Source: Aquilaria yunnanensis (lineage: Eukaryota; Streptophyta; Magnoliopsida; Malvales; Thymelaeaceae). Taken from it: DNA of 64,000 nucleotides. Position numbers and translations under genes: made by a program. The notes beneath the pieces are model-generated. The model saw only the letters and a list, made by a program, of their open reading frames with translations, was not told where the DNA came from and did not search any database. This document shows positions 22,475 to 34,387 of this stretch, piece after piece (the first letter of the stretch is position 1; every line of letters starts with the position of its first letter). Where the stretch lies: assembly GCA_039654915.1 (NCBI GenBank), contig CM077595.1, positions 84,485,501 to 84,549,500 of the forward strand, read 5' to 3'.

Positions 22475-22518
22475 AAATAGAAACAACAAACTGATCTTTA
22501 CACATAAAACCTCATACT

Positions 22519-23287
22519 TACAGTGGCGAACAAAATTTTTTAAAGGAAATACATACATGAGTATTATTTTTTATAGGTACATGGTAAATATTAAAGATTA
22601 AAATATTCAAATGTATAATTCACATGCAAAAATTTTAGAAGAATGTGAAGTATAAAGTTAAAAGTGCCCTAATAGTCGTTGAAGTTATATGTGTATATTT
22701 ACTTAATCCCATACTTTATCTTGTGTTTGATTTTTCCTATATTTGAATAGAAAAGTAAGCTACAAAAAAAGTCAAGATCAAGATGGAAGAAACATGAAAC
22801 TTAAGAGGTCAAAATAGGACCTTGCCAATAAAAGATTATTTGTATAGAGAAGACAGTGATACACTTATATATTTTTTGAGATAAAAAAGAGACTTATTTT
22901 TTATTCAAACAGATGTGATTAAGTTTAGGGAGTCTACTAGAAAATCAAAGGGGGTTCAATTATCAAATTATATATTTCATCTGTTTCATAAAATCTGTCT
23001 TATTTACTATTCACTGTAATTAATTTATAATTTTTATTTCTTTCAAAATTTTGTATAGAAATATAAACTTTTTATATCCAAAATGGTACCTTAAATGTTA
23101 TAGTTTATAAATACCATTTTCATATTTTTTTCTACAAACTAATATGAATATATTTATATTAAATTTTGATAAAAATGGATAAAATGGCCAAAATTTAAGG
23201 GATGAATGAAGTATCACTTATCAATAACTTTTTTTGAAAAAAGGGGCCCATGAACCCCATAAAACGTATATAGATCCTCCTCTGCGT
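22519..23287. mobile_element. Old hAT-like non-autonomous element
   Basis: The left end cagtggcgaa and right end cctcctctg (inverse cagaggagg) resemble the plant hAT ending CAGNGGCGGA. The phrase gggcccatgaacccc just inside the right end is typical of these elements. Borders are approximate. Confidence 0.4.
22973..23213. mobile_element. Stowaway-type MITE nested in the preceding element
   Basis: The inverted ends atatttcatctgtttcataa and, inverted, atacttcattcatccctta resemble the Stowaway end CTCCCTCCGTTTCATAA. About 240 bp, AT-rich and noncoding. Confidence 0.5.
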
Positions 23288-23289
23288 AC

Positions 23290-24560
23290 TTAAATATGCA
23301 TTGTATGGATTTGAACCCAAAATTAGTTAAACTTTATTTGTTCACTTATATGGGTTCAACTTTGGCACAATGACTAATAAAATACAATTTTTAACATATT
23401 ACCCATATATTAAATAAAATCCAACAATAGTAGTTGCGTATACAACTACTATATGTTCTTCCAACCGTCATATACTTCTCATGTTCTTTGATCTATTTTA
23501 GGTTTTTTACTTAAGTTTGACATAAATTTATTCAACTTATTGTTTGCTAAAAAATTTTTAAAAGAATATATTTAGAAACTATAAGTCTTTAATTTATCAT
23601 TTATATATAAAAATTTCATATTTATATATTAAAATGTTAAATATAAAAAAATCATAGATTAATTATTATGAATAGTGAATGATGCATAGAACTTAAGGCA
23701 ATCATTCACATAACATTTATATATGTGTGTGTGAAATGGAAGTGAAATGGAAATCCATTGTAGAAAAAAAAAAAAGATGATGCAACAGAACTTTTTAAAA
23801 TTCTGTAATAAATCGATAAATAGGCCGCTGGCGGAAAAAGCTCGAAGAGCTTCCCTTCATTCGCTTCGCGGGAGCCGCACAGCACATAGCTGGAAGTCAG
23901 TATCATTTTTCTTTTCTTTTTTTGAGAGGCCACATTATTTTTTTCGGTACAAAAATAAATAATTTTTTCTAATAACATAAAGTAAAAAAAATGATTTTTG
24001 CAGAAGATCCAATTGCGCTTTTTTTTTTTCTGAACAAATAGTGTGAGATAAATTTTTTTATGGGTGTAAAGGGAATGTAGAAGGACAACAAAACAACTAG
24101 CCAACAAAACCCCTAGCGTGTCTTCCTTCCCTCCAGCCAAAGACCATAAGGAGGAACTTTAAAGAAATTAAGTTCGATGAGGAATCATGAAAATTGACTA
24201 GAAAATTAAGAGTAATTAGAAAGAAAATAAAAAGCGTGAAGTGGTGGAAATGGGATGAGGAAGAGTAGAGACCAGATTGTGGAGACTCGGCGATGTTGAC
24301 GAGGTAGGGACCGGCCGTAAGGTAAGGCAGACAGGGCTGGCCTAGGAGACACGATCCCTGAAATCTGGTTAAGCACCTTAATTTGCTTCTACAATTACTT
24401 GTATAATAACAACTGGGTGACTTAACTTGTGTTTCTGAATCATCATGTGAAGGCAGCTGAAGAGACAATCAAAGCGTCCAGCTTTCCCACCGCCCCAGAA
24501 TCCTCCATTCTATACTTATTTTCCCTTATCAATCTATTGTAATCTCTTCGTATATCCTCC
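23290..24560 (-). other. Unrecognised region, possibly a small minus-strand gene
   Basis: Most of it is AT-rich, but 23824-23895 and 24240-24370 are distinctly GC-richer, like exons. A minus-strand ATG near 24509 opens a frame (MEDSGAVGKLDALIVSSAAF) that stops after 21 codons. A CACGTG motif lies upstream near 24594. I could not join these into a credible protein, so this may be a gene fragment, a noncoding transcript or chance. Confidence 0.2.
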
Positions 24561-25160
24561 CGTCCAGTTCCGCAAAGTCAACTGCTAAACTCACACGTGC
24601 ACGGATCTGATTTTGCAGGCTCAAACAATTTGCAAATTGCAGCTCCATTTGTTTTTTTTTTTCAAGGAAAATGCTATTGTAAGTTGTACTGACAATGTGC
24701 CATTCTTGACACGAGAATGACAGAAAGCATCAGGTCAAAAGAGTAGTTCTTCGATAAATATTTTCATGGACACCTATTTATACACGAAATATTACCTGGC
24801 AACGCCAGAGAGATGATGGGGACTTCTTGTCGGACGGTTCATCGGTTTGGCGGTTTGGTTTAGGTATTTAGAAGCTAAATCACATTGAGATGATCGGTTT
24901 TGTAAATTCTGGAGTTCAACTGAAGACCAAGACCGAAATGCCAGCAGTTTCAAGTTACCAAGCAAACATGCAATATCAAGAGACAGACATGCTTTTAACA
25001 CGAAAAGCCGAGCTTGCTATGTAGTGATACAATTACAACAGTCACCGCATATAAGACAACTAGTACTGGACCATATCACAGGGAAGAACAGGCCAGAACC
25101 TATAGAACTACAAGTAACACAACTCATACTCATGGCAGAGACTGGTCGAGAGGCTGGCAC
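24561..25160 (-). other. 3' flank and probable 3' UTR of the GIL1-like gene
   Basis: The stretch nearest the stop codon (about 24800-25160) has transcribed-UTR-like composition. No separate gene was seen. Confidence 0.4.
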
Positions 25161-26429
25161 TCACTCAGCAACCTTCATTCCTGATAAATAAACTCGGCTT
25201 TGAATCACACTGCCGCCGATCCAAAATCCAGGCATAACCAAAAGGCCAACCTTTGGCTTCTCCTCATTTTCATCTGGCATCACATTCTTCACCACGCTTT
25301 CCATGTACACCTCTGAGAACTCGGTCCCCCTTTTAACCTGGAAGACCTTCACGTTGGGTTCAAAGGAGTAAGCTAGCCTGTGCAAGAGCCAGATTGACTT
25401 TGCTAGTTTCAAGAAGGCTTGGTAGAATGGTGTCCTAGGATGCCCACCCCCCATCACATAATTTCGTTGGTCCAAATTTCCAAAGAAGGAAGCTTCCATC
25501 TTCGGGTGAACAACCACTAAATACTTGCTCCTGCAAAATTTGCCAAATATGGAATCCGGATTCTGGCTCAGCATATCCAATGGATCCATCTCTCTCAGAG
25601 CAAGATACTGATGGAAAAAGCTCTCTCTGGAGACTGTCAGATCATCTAATTTGATAGAGAAATTCTCCTGCTGAAACCCGCCAAACATCCTCTGGCATAT
25701 GTGGGATTCAAATGCATATTTCTTGTGAGCTCTCTTAGCGTAAACAACATTAGGCTCAATAGAGGCAGCTGCAGCATCAAGATCCCAACCAGCAGCTTTC
25801 ATCATGTTAATCAACGGCTTTGAGAAGTCATGAATAGCTTTATATGAAGCCTCAACAGTGGACATGAATAAATCAGCAGTCAGATCCACAGAAAAAAATC
25901 CATTTTCTCCAGCAGAAAATTCTGATTCTTTGGTAGACAAGCCCCGAAGCTTCAGATTCTTTTCCAGCTTAATCCTCTTCTGGCTTGCCTCCTCAATTTG
26001 CTGCTGCAGTTGAAGAATCTCAGAATCTTTGTTCTGAATTTCGGACTGGAATTTCTTTACCATAACCTCATAAGTTTTAAGCAGGCTTTGCTGTTCTTGA
26101 ATTTCAGCAGCTAAGCGAGAATCCTGAGGTGAAACACAAACTGGTTTTGGGTTGTTTTCCCTATAAAGATGCTTGAGCTCAGAAAGATTCTTAAGCTCTG
26201 AGATTACTAGTTTATCAGCAGCTTGAATTTTGTCAGGATCGTAGGGAGTATGAGCAGCTTGCAGTTGAATGTAGGCGGACTTGAGGGAAGATATGTTTGA
26301 AAAGAGTTTGGATATCAAGCTCTCAATAGCATCTGGATTCTGATTAGTGGTCTCTTCCATTGGTTGAGGATGGACTTTTTGGCTGTTGCTCTCACGTTGT
26401 TGGCTTTCTTTCGCTCCTACAGGTAGCAT
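25161..26429 (-). CDS. DUF641 family protein, GRAVITROPIC IN THE LIGHT 1 (GIL1)-like
   Basis: An intronless coding exon of 422 residues. Residues about 30-160 form the plant-specific DUF641 region, with the family block ESLISKLFSNISSLKSAYIQ and the AHTPYDPDKI turn. A heptad-rich coiled coil follows at about 107-160. The C-terminal half (about 187-419) is the GIL1/IRKI-type domain, with HKKYAFESHICQRMFGGF and the closing PGFWIGGSVIQSRVY block. Arabidopsis GIL1 acts in light control of hypocotyl gravitropism; other members have reproductive or kinase-partner roles, so function here is inferred only at family level. The start is the first ATG after an in-frame stop. Length matches the shorter members of the family. 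Confidence 0.88.
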   Translation of the reverse strand: MLPVGAKESQQRESNSQKVHPQPMEETTNQNPDAIESLISKLFSNISSLKSAYIQLQAAHTPYDPDKIQAADKLVISELKNLSELKHLYRENNPKPVCVSPQDSRLAAEIQEQQSLLKTYEVMVKKFQSEIQNKDSEILQLQQQIEEASQKRIKLEKNLKLRGLSTKESEFSAGENGFFSVDLTADLFMSTVEASYKAIHDFSKPLINMMKAAGWDLDAAAASIEPNVVYAKRAHKKYAFESHICQRMFGGFQQENFSIKLDDLTVSRESFFHQYLALREMDPLDMLSQNPDSIFGKFCRSKYLVVVHPKMEASFFGNLDQRNYVMGGGHPRTPFYQAFLKLAKSIWLLHRLAYSFEPNVKVFQVKRGTEFSEVYMESVVKNVMPDENEEKPKVGLLVMPGFWIGGSVIQSRVYLSGMKVAE

Positions 26430-28140
26430 AGCTACTACAAACCGGATACTAAGCTATGTTGTTTTCTCTCAGAAAATATGCCAGTGCCAGGGGACCTGAA
26501 ATGTTGCGGATAATTATTGGCAGTACTGTCAAGGAAATACTGGATAATGCTGCATAAATTCTAAAACATATGGCAAAAAAAAAAAAAGGAAAATTTGTGC
26601 AAGTATTTTCCACATGCTCTGATAGAGTGTCCGAGGAGAAGATAAGGAACACTGTTTTTAATTGTTTAAACACTAATCATTGCTGCAATATTCAACTTCA
26701 GATCTGATGAGCGGCCTATCTTATAACAGGAAAACAGGCATAACTGAGTAACAAATTCCAGCAGTTTGAAAAGTTATAGACGACCTAAATGCACAAAAAA
26801 ATTCTAAGTTTGACCTCCAGAAATCCTTAATCTAGTCCTGGATAGTGGGTCCTTCAGCAACATATGCTTCCCATGATCAAAACCTTGGGCAATTTATCCA
26901 ATAAACATTCTCTTTCTTGTCAACCACTTCACTCGCTATTGCTATACAGTACGATTTCAATCTTTAGTACCTGCTACATGCCATTTCAGCAACTAACAAT
27001 ATCGTCAATCATAGGCATGAGCATCAGTTAACTCAACATGCACTCCTTAAATCTCTTACACCATTTGGTAAGTAAGTTCCTATTAACATGGATATGCAGA
27101 GCAATTGTCATAGCAACAGAGGATGCTGCAAAAGCACCTCATTTTTGTAATCAACTGCAAGTAAATGCCAGGAGTAGTAGACTACTGAAGATATCCATAG
27201 AGCAGCAAACAGTACATGTCGCTACCCAAAACCTCTGGCACAGAATAAGAGCATAGACCATCAAGTCTGATTTGTGTTCAGACTTTGTCTGTGCTGTATG
27301 AGATGTCTCACAAATACAGTAAGAACCCAAATCAAACAGCATAATGCAGAAAGCATCCAGCAGAAACAAGAACAAGACTGTCCCTGCACTACGAGCACTT
27401 CTGTCTAAGACAACAACATAATATATAGCATCATAGACCTTGATTATGCAAACAAAGTACAAAAGATCGAAGCCACAATCCTGAATCCCCTATAAACTGA
27501 CCCCAAGCAAGACTAAGTGAGAAAAATAACACGCCCAGAGCTACGTACCTGAAAAGAGCACAAGAACCCCTCAGGGAATACCCAGAAAACATAGTATCCC
27601 TCGACCTGAAATCAGGATGTAAAATAAACACTGGTCAGTCGCAAACTCACTATGCTGGCTTTCTTTCTAGCATTGATACCTAAACACATCACCTTCATGC
27701 GAACCCCAGCTAACACACAACACACGGAAAGGAAAAACTAAAAAGCACATAGCAATAGCCCAACGAAGCAGTCACCTAGAAGCGGCTCCCCATAAAAAGC
27801 AAATTCGACAGAAATGCCCATGGTAATAGGCACAATTGAGGACTAAAGCTTAGATGTCCAAAGTCTAAGATCCAAACCCCAAAGACCAGACAATTATCAA
27901 CACGAGTCAGATAGAAGTTTCCAGACATTAACTAAGGCAAAGCTTATCGTAAGGACAAATCAATCTTCTTACAGCTAGAAGTAAAAGGGAACGGAGATGA
28001 GAAATCGTTTACCGGATCGGAAATGATGCGGAAGGAGAGCTCCGAGCACCCGATGGCCTGTACTGGTAGGGCAGGTTTAGGAAAGCCTTTCCCGTTGAAA
28101 CTATTAAGCCGGAGCGCGGATCAAGCTGAACCTGAGAGCG
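26430..28140 (-). other. Putative 5' leader exons and introns of the GIL1-like gene
   Basis: Upstream of the coding exon there is no protein frame but good splice sites. A 57-nt segment at 27549-27605 is framed by an acceptor (TGATTTCAG) and a strong donor (CAG then GTACGT). A GC-richer segment about 28012-28140 ends at CCG then GTAAAC. These would make a spliced leader containing a short upstream ATG in the 57-nt exon. The model is by eye and alternatives are possible. Confidence 0.4.
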
Positions 28141-28149
28141 ATACTCAAT

Positions 28150-29027
28150 CGAGTACATTTTAAGTCACGTATGATTCTTTTTTTTTTTTTATAAGTCACG
28201 TATGATGATGTTAGATTACCGGATGCGTTTTATGGGATTAAATTAAAGTGAGCCATTTTTTTTTTCGAGAATTAAAATGAGCCATTGATCACATTTAATT
28301 TTATTTTTTTTAGAAACTAATAAACTGGTTTTCAGTTAGTCAACTAATTAACTAATTTCCCAATCATAGGTTAAAAATAATTATTTTATGTATAATATGT
28401 TTTCCTCAGACTATTACAAACTCAGCTAATTTGTTTTAGATTAAATTTAAGTTATTCATGTGCGTTATATATATAATTTAAATTATCAATTTACTGAAAT
28501 ATTTCATTTTAAAAAAGTTTATACAGTAATTTCAAAATATTTTTCTAAAAATTAGATTCTTTTGTTAATTTTTTATTTTTTTTAGGTTGGATAAGCTAGA
28601 AAATCAATAAAAATATTTATTTTATTTAAAATATATTTAAAAATTACTTACTATACTTCTTAAAGCATAATGTTTCAATAAGTTGGTAATTTTGGCAAAT
28701 AATCAATATAATAAGAAATGCATAATGATACATTAGTTATGATTTGTTTAACACAATTCCTTTTCAATCCTGTTGACATTTCATTTAACTGTATTCTAAA
28801 TTGAAATTTTACTGTTGAAGAAACGGAAAAAGCACATTTAAATATTTCTAAGAGATTAAATATTTTTATTAGTTTTTTAAGTTCGGTACCAAAAAGTTTG
28901 TAAAGAATTAATTACTTTCTAAACAAATTACTCTATTATTCAAGTAATTATTAGGTGGATAGAGTGTTAACTTTTAAATGGCATTGGTCAATGACAAAGA
29001 ATGGAGTCAAAGTTTAATTTAAAATGG
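28150..29027. other. AT-rich intergenic DNA
   Basis: A short duplicated phrase (aagtcacgtatgat) at 28161 and 28193 flanks a T run. Nothing else was recognised. Confidence 0.4.
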
Positions 29028-29460
29028 AAGGAAATTTACAATAATTCCCCATATGATTTGCCATAACCCACACTTCACTCCTATTATTTTTGAAAACCTA
29101 CATGTCACCCATTGATTTTTTTATATAGTCTAACAACAACTTATGCCCTAATTAAAACTGTATAGTAATCATCTTCTAAAAATTTCAATCTCTTCAGTAC
29201 TTTTTTTTACAATTAATAAATATTTTAAATTACCAATATTTCTTATCTGTAAAGAAGTTTTATTTCTATAAATGTAAATTAATATTTTTAAATGTCAATC
29301 AACTGTGGAAAAATATAAAAAATTATTAAATTACTAGAATATAGTTGTTATCTGATTGTTTCAATTTGGATTTTAGAAGTTATTGTTCAATCGACAATGT
29401 AAAATGTAGGTTTTCTTAAATAGAGTGGGCAAATCACTTGAGGGTTTTTATAATTTTCCC
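29028..29460. mobile_element. MITE with long inverted repeats
   Basis: About 80 bp at each end are inverted copies (shared gatttgcc, gaaaacctacat). The flanks ttaaaatgg and ttaaaatga (8 of 9 identical) look like a MULE-type 9-bp target duplication. Confidence 0.65.
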
Positions 29461-30064
29461 TTAAAATGAATTGACCTACAATCTTGCTTCCTCCTTTTGC
29501 ATATTTTTTAAAATATTACCTATCAAGTGAATAAATTATTCAATTTTTGATTGTCCAATATTTTTTTTCTTGATTATAAATAAACTAATATTTTGATGTT
29601 TGTTTTTGTTTCTTGTAAAATGCTTACATTTATCTGTTATAGTGCCTCAAAATATTTGTATTATCACAAAAATCTAAAAAATGAGTCAAATTCTAAACCT
29701 AACTTTTCTATGAGTTTTTTTTCCCAAACCCCATGTTTTTCTTTGTGAGTTGAAATAACATGATAAGTCACTAAGATTGGTTAATATCTAGTTCCTAACT
29801 CATTTCGAGCCTCTATCAATTTTTCTATATTGTGGATCCTGGACCTTCATCACTTTTCTTATAATGTCACTATATGTTGGTTCAATTTGTCCTCAGGGTC
29901 TTAAAAGAAAAAAGGCATTAAAAAAAAAATTGGCATTCCTTCTTTCTCTCTACAATGTAAAGGATCTCTTTAACATAGACCTTGTAAATATGCTTTTGAT
30001 TACAAAATAAAATAATAAAATAATAAATTCAAATTTTTTAGTTATAAAAACATACAAAAATTAC
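29461..30064. other. AT-rich intergenic DNA
   Basis: Nothing recognised. Confidence 0.4.
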
Positions 30065-30565
30065 CCAAAAAAAAATACTATTTTTACTTCGATTAAAATT
30101 GGCCACTATTTTTTTTTTAGCTCAAATATACCACTTATGTTTCTAAATCATAAGAATTTTTCTCCATGAAATGAGTATATTTGATAATAAAAAAAAGTTC
30201 TTTATAATAACATTCTAAGTGAAATAAATACATTTTGTTACAAATTAGGGAAAAACTAATACATTTTATTACAAATTAGGGAAAAACTAAGGATTTATGA
30301 TTCATTGAATATGTTAAGAGTTAAGTAGAACTTGACACATGGTGAAGAAATTAACATGCAGAAATCAAATAAATGCATTCTAAAAATGAGTTGTTACTGT
30401 GGCACACTGGAAGTAACAAGTCAACGATGAATTCAGTATTGAATTTAACAGAAAGCGGCCAATTTGGCCAATTTAAAAATATGAATGGCATGTTTGAGCT
30501 AAAAACCAATAGTTACCAATTTGAACCAAGTCACAAACAGTGATAGTTTTTTTTTTTCCATAAAA
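30065..30565. mobile_element. MITE with long inverted repeats
   Basis: The left and right 80-90 bp are inverted copies (aattggccactatt / aattggtaactatt; tttagctcaaatat). About 500 bp, noncoding; ends approximate. The phrases resemble those in the MULE at 21448-22474 and may be a related family. Confidence 0.55.
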
Positions 30566-30754
30566 ATTGAGATTTAGTAATATTTTTTCTTGATGGATTC
30601 AGCAATACATTTAAACTAATAAAAAATTAATGATCCAATTAGAGATTGATTTAAAGTTGAATGAGTTAGTTTTGTAGTTCTACCCAACTTATCTAAAAAG
30701 TTATTCTTTTTTCGATGGATTAAGAATCAATTCATTTTAAATTAAGTCAATTTA

Positions 30755-31062
30755 ATCCATAATAACTTATTTTTATTTTCATATTTGTTTACCTTAAACT
30801 AATTTTATTTAAAAATTAATATTATATAGATATAATAATCTATTTGAAATTAAATTTTAACGATATTGTTAATTTTTTTTGAAGTTTTTTAATACCTAAA
30901 ACTAGAAAAAATTATAAAAATTTAATATGATTTTAAAAATTTTATTGTCAATTATTAATACACCTACATATTATTAAATTTTAAATAAAATTAATTTCAA
31001 GTAAAAAATATATAAAAATAAAAATAAACTATTTTAAATTAATTTAATTTAAGTTACAACAA
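30755..31062. mobile_element. AT-rich palindromic MITE, copy 3 of 3
   Basis: A more diverged relative of 16290-16610 and 19995-20320 (shared aataacttatttttatttt, aaaaattaatatta, taaaataaaattaattt). It lies about 100 bp upstream of the GC-rich leader of the Ycf20-like gene. Confidence 0.55.
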
Positions 31063-31099
31063 ATTGGCTTTTAGTCGAGATTTAGTAAAGTTTTCATTT

Positions 31100-31955
31100 T
31101 CACCACTCCGGGTCCGGGAAACCCATAATCGGGTCGAAAGGTAAAGCCTTGCTCGCGGCCGGGTGGGGTACGGTCCTTCCGCTTATTGCTCCTGCGTCTC
31201 GCTGCTGTAAACTGTGAGGAAGCCAAATCCGGCGAAGCCGCTTGATGCTACTTAACAGAGATCAGTCAGATACAGAATCTTTAAGCTTAACCCCAAAAGT
31301 TCACTATTACGCAGCCCGTTGCTAGAAAACCGCCGCCTTCTGGGTAATTTATTGATCTTCCTCTAACGAATTTTCATGCTTCATTAACGTTTTATTTTGC
31401 CTTTCCGCTCCAGCTTTTGAATTTTATAGTTAGCTAGGATAGAGGAATATGAGCGTCATTGAAATACTTTTTCTGGGTACTCTGTTGATCTACGTATCGT
31501 GCTTTTGACGCATAAGGCTAGTGCCGTTTATTAGATTGCTGGTTATTATGATAGTTAGGGTTAGGGTGCTTGCTTTGCGGCAGAGATAAGCAATCGCGTA
31601 AATGATTACAAAACATAATTAGAGAAGCAGTTGCAGAATTAAAGCACCGGTTTGCACAAAAAACACTTAAATTCAAACTGGCTAATAGATAGATGATTTA
31701 TTGTTATTTGCAGTAGGTTAATGCTAAACATGTCCACAGAATCTTGTGTGTGGCAGTTTGACTGAATACAGAAAAGTTGGTAGATGCTACTTTTCTCCAG
31801 CAATAATAAACCATGGCAAGTAATTTTTTTCTTCTACAATTTTTAAGTAAATCGTGCCATCAGAATGCAGTATTTTGCCCTTGATTTAAAAAAAAAAAAA
31901 TTCTGGACCTGGCTTTGAAAGCTATGAATTGTTACCTGCAGCCTCCTTCACCGAA
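31100..31955 (+). other. Promoter and 5' leader of the Ycf20-like gene
   Basis: A GC-rich segment (about 31105-31342) stands out from AT-rich surroundings and ends at a plausible donor (CTGG then GTAATT). The coding exon begins after a plausible acceptor (ACCTGCAG, ending 31941), 14 bases before the ATG. This indicates an intron in the 5' UTR. Confidence 0.45.
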
Positions 31956-33309
31956 ATGGCAATAGCATTAATATTGCCTAATTTTCCTAAAAACGTGGAG
32001 CTATTGTTATCAAGGCATGTAAGATCAAGAAGCTCTTATGTGGACCTTGGAGCAGCCAGCTTCAGCCAGCTTAAGAGTTTCAGGCAAGTGATTACAACTG
32101 ATGTTCTAGCTGAAAACAAATTAAAGCTAATCACTATCAGTATGTCATGATGTTAAGTATCATGTTTGCTGTCAATAGTTAATGGACAGGTAGTGGCAAC
32201 AGCAGAGGCAATACGGTGCTGGCGGGTGCTTACCCAAAAATTTTTTGCAAATTATATATATATTACCCTTGTATATATATATATAAAGATAATGCTAAAA
32301 AAACCTCATTATATCTTCTGTGGCACCCCTAATTTTTTAATATTTTCAAAATGAAGTCTGGCTCCTTCTAACTTAAAATCCTGACTCTGCCCCTAGGTAG
32401 TGGTATTCTCCTATTGACTATTATGTGGCATTATGCTCATTCTGAGTGACAATATTTGTAGTTTAGGCACTGGGTGTTCAACTACTCCTGTTTGCAAGTT
32501 CATTCCAGTTCATTCTCTATAGTTTAGGTACCATCTGTTCAACTACTGCAACCTACTTGATACTCTTGTGAAATCTCTGTGCTCAAATTCTCTGTATTCT
32601 CAAGCAGCAAGGCCCTGTCGCTAGCTGGCAGCTGGTCATGAGTGAAAAAGAGCAGGGTAATCCTTTCTTTATGTGTTCACTTGAAATTTGTACAGTTCTA
32701 ATTGGATGCAAATTCTAATACCGTTCCAATTCCTACAATCAGTTGTGTGGAGGACCCTGTTCTATATTCGAAAAAAAGTTGGGAAAAAAAGCACGCAAAC
32801 TATTTTTTTATTGCAGGGAATATTTTTTTACTACGTCTTTACTTTGGAGCAAGGGAGAGTAAGATAAGCAGGGTAAAGAGCAATGTGATGAAATGTTGCT
32901 TGATTTGTACAGGAAAATGGCTTGGGCTATTGGGAGCAGTGTAGACGGTGGTGGATTTGATCCTTCTTCCTCCAACAGTGGTAGAACCAGGTTAATTCAA
33001 ACTATCCAAGAATTCCAAAGTAAACTAAGTCTAAGAATTCAACAGCTGAGGGAGAACCTTCCTATGAAGTTATTTTTTTTCCTGGCTGGCTTTTATTGTG
33101 CTACAGCATTTTCAACTGTTATTGGACAGTCAGGTGACTGGGACATCCTATCTGCTGCCTTCGCCGTTGTTGTGGTAGAGGGTATTGGGGCTCTCATGTA
33201 TGGCGCTTCCCTCCAAGCTCTGAACGAGATTAGGAATTTGATCACCATGTTCAATTATTGGAAGGCCGGGCTTTCTCTTGGCCTTTTCTTGGATTCCTTT
33301 AAGTATTAA
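31956..33309 (+). CDS. Ycf20-like protein, plastid-targeted
   Basis: Two coding exons, 31956-32083 and 32913-33309, give 174 residues. The N-terminal 45 or so residues are basic and serine-rich, as in a plastid transit peptide. The rest is the Ycf20 domain: a helix (RLIQTIQEFQSKLSLRIQQL), then membrane segments at about 94-113 and 119-142 with the block IGQSGDWDILSAAFAVVVVE, and the C-terminal FNYWKAGLSLGLFLDSFKY. Land-plant members (including Arabidopsis NPQ6/NPQ7) affect non-photochemical quenching in the thylakoid; the molecular role is unknown. The first intron donor is GC (AG then GCAAGT), which both fits the GC-AG consensus and restores phase; using the nearby GT does not. Confidence 0.85.
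32196..32394. mobile_element. Small hAT-like MITE in the Ycf20-like intron
   Basis: The ends cagaggca and gactctgcccctag are roughly inverse and match the usual CAGNGGC ending. About 200 bp, noncoding, with TA-repeat runs. It lies within the intron and should be removed by splicing. Confidence 0.4.
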
Positions 33310-33897
33310 GTGGAAAATATCACCTGATAACTGAACCCATTTGATTTTGGAGTGGCGGTGTTGCATATTATTTTCATTACGCGACTCCTCTATACTGCTG
33401 GCGTGTCTAATCTGTGCACAGCTCCCACGAGAAAATACTTGGTAATTGTGGATCGCAAGCCAAATGCCTGGTTCAAAATGACGGCCCAAGATTCAATAGG
33501 AGGTTCATGCTTTTATCAGAATCATTCCTCAGAAGAAATTTCTCTGTACGATATAGGCATTTTCTGTTCATAATATATCTGATTCTTAGAACATATATTC
33601 TTGTTGCTGGAAATAGGTGGAAGTTGAGTTGAGTAGAATTACTGCTGAGCAGAAAAAGTTTTCAGCATGTTACTGGAATTGTGGTGGTTTAGCTTGCTAT
33701 CCTTAGCCGTTAGCCCCCATCTCATTTGATGTTTGTCCCAGCAGTTGTACAGGAAATAAGATTTTGATTATCTTGCATACAAAATTTTCTTGATTACCTT
33801 TGATCATTGGGCAAAATCACTGTGTATGCTCCCCAGTACTTGTATTACTATATTACTTGCTTGGTGCATACAATAAACCATGCAAATCATCGGTTAA

Positions 33898-34141
33898 ATG
33901 ACGACCATGGAAAGGAAGTATAATTCAAGACATTTCGGAACCCGGCACGAGCATCTTGTCAATGTAATCCATGGTTCGAAGAGCATTGGTTCCAGATTTC
34001 AGATCTGCCAAGCCCTAAAATGACGACCATGGAAAGGAAGTATAATTCAAGACATTTCGGAACCGGGCACGAGCCTGTTGTCAATGTAATCCATTGTTCG
34101 AAGAGCATGGATTCCAGATTTCAGATCTGCCGAGCCCTAAA
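33898..34141. repeat. Recent tandem duplication, 122-bp unit
   Basis: Two head-to-tail copies starting at atgacgaccatggaaagg (33898 and 34020) differ at only a handful of bases. It lies between the 3' ends of the convergent Ycf20-like and SagB-like genes and may be in their 3' UTRs. Confidence 0.85.
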
Positions 34142-34387
34142 ATTGGCAAACTTGGTTGGGATCTACTGTCGTGTACAATGATTTGCAACACATCACCAAT
34201 TTTGAGCAGCAGAAGAATTTCTATACATTTTAACATTGCCGCTGCACATTCTAAACTGCATACTTTTAACTACAGAAACATCTGCATGGTCTTATTACAG
34301 CCTATCTAAATTACAACTGCTTGCAATGTCTACCAAGGCTGGGAAACAAGTGCCAAGTGTTTATCCATGTATAAGCCTACTCCTGTC

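Noticed and set aside
24097..24468. 123-codon minus-strand frame
   Set aside because: Composition changes abruptly within it and no domain is recognisable; kept only as an unrecognised region.
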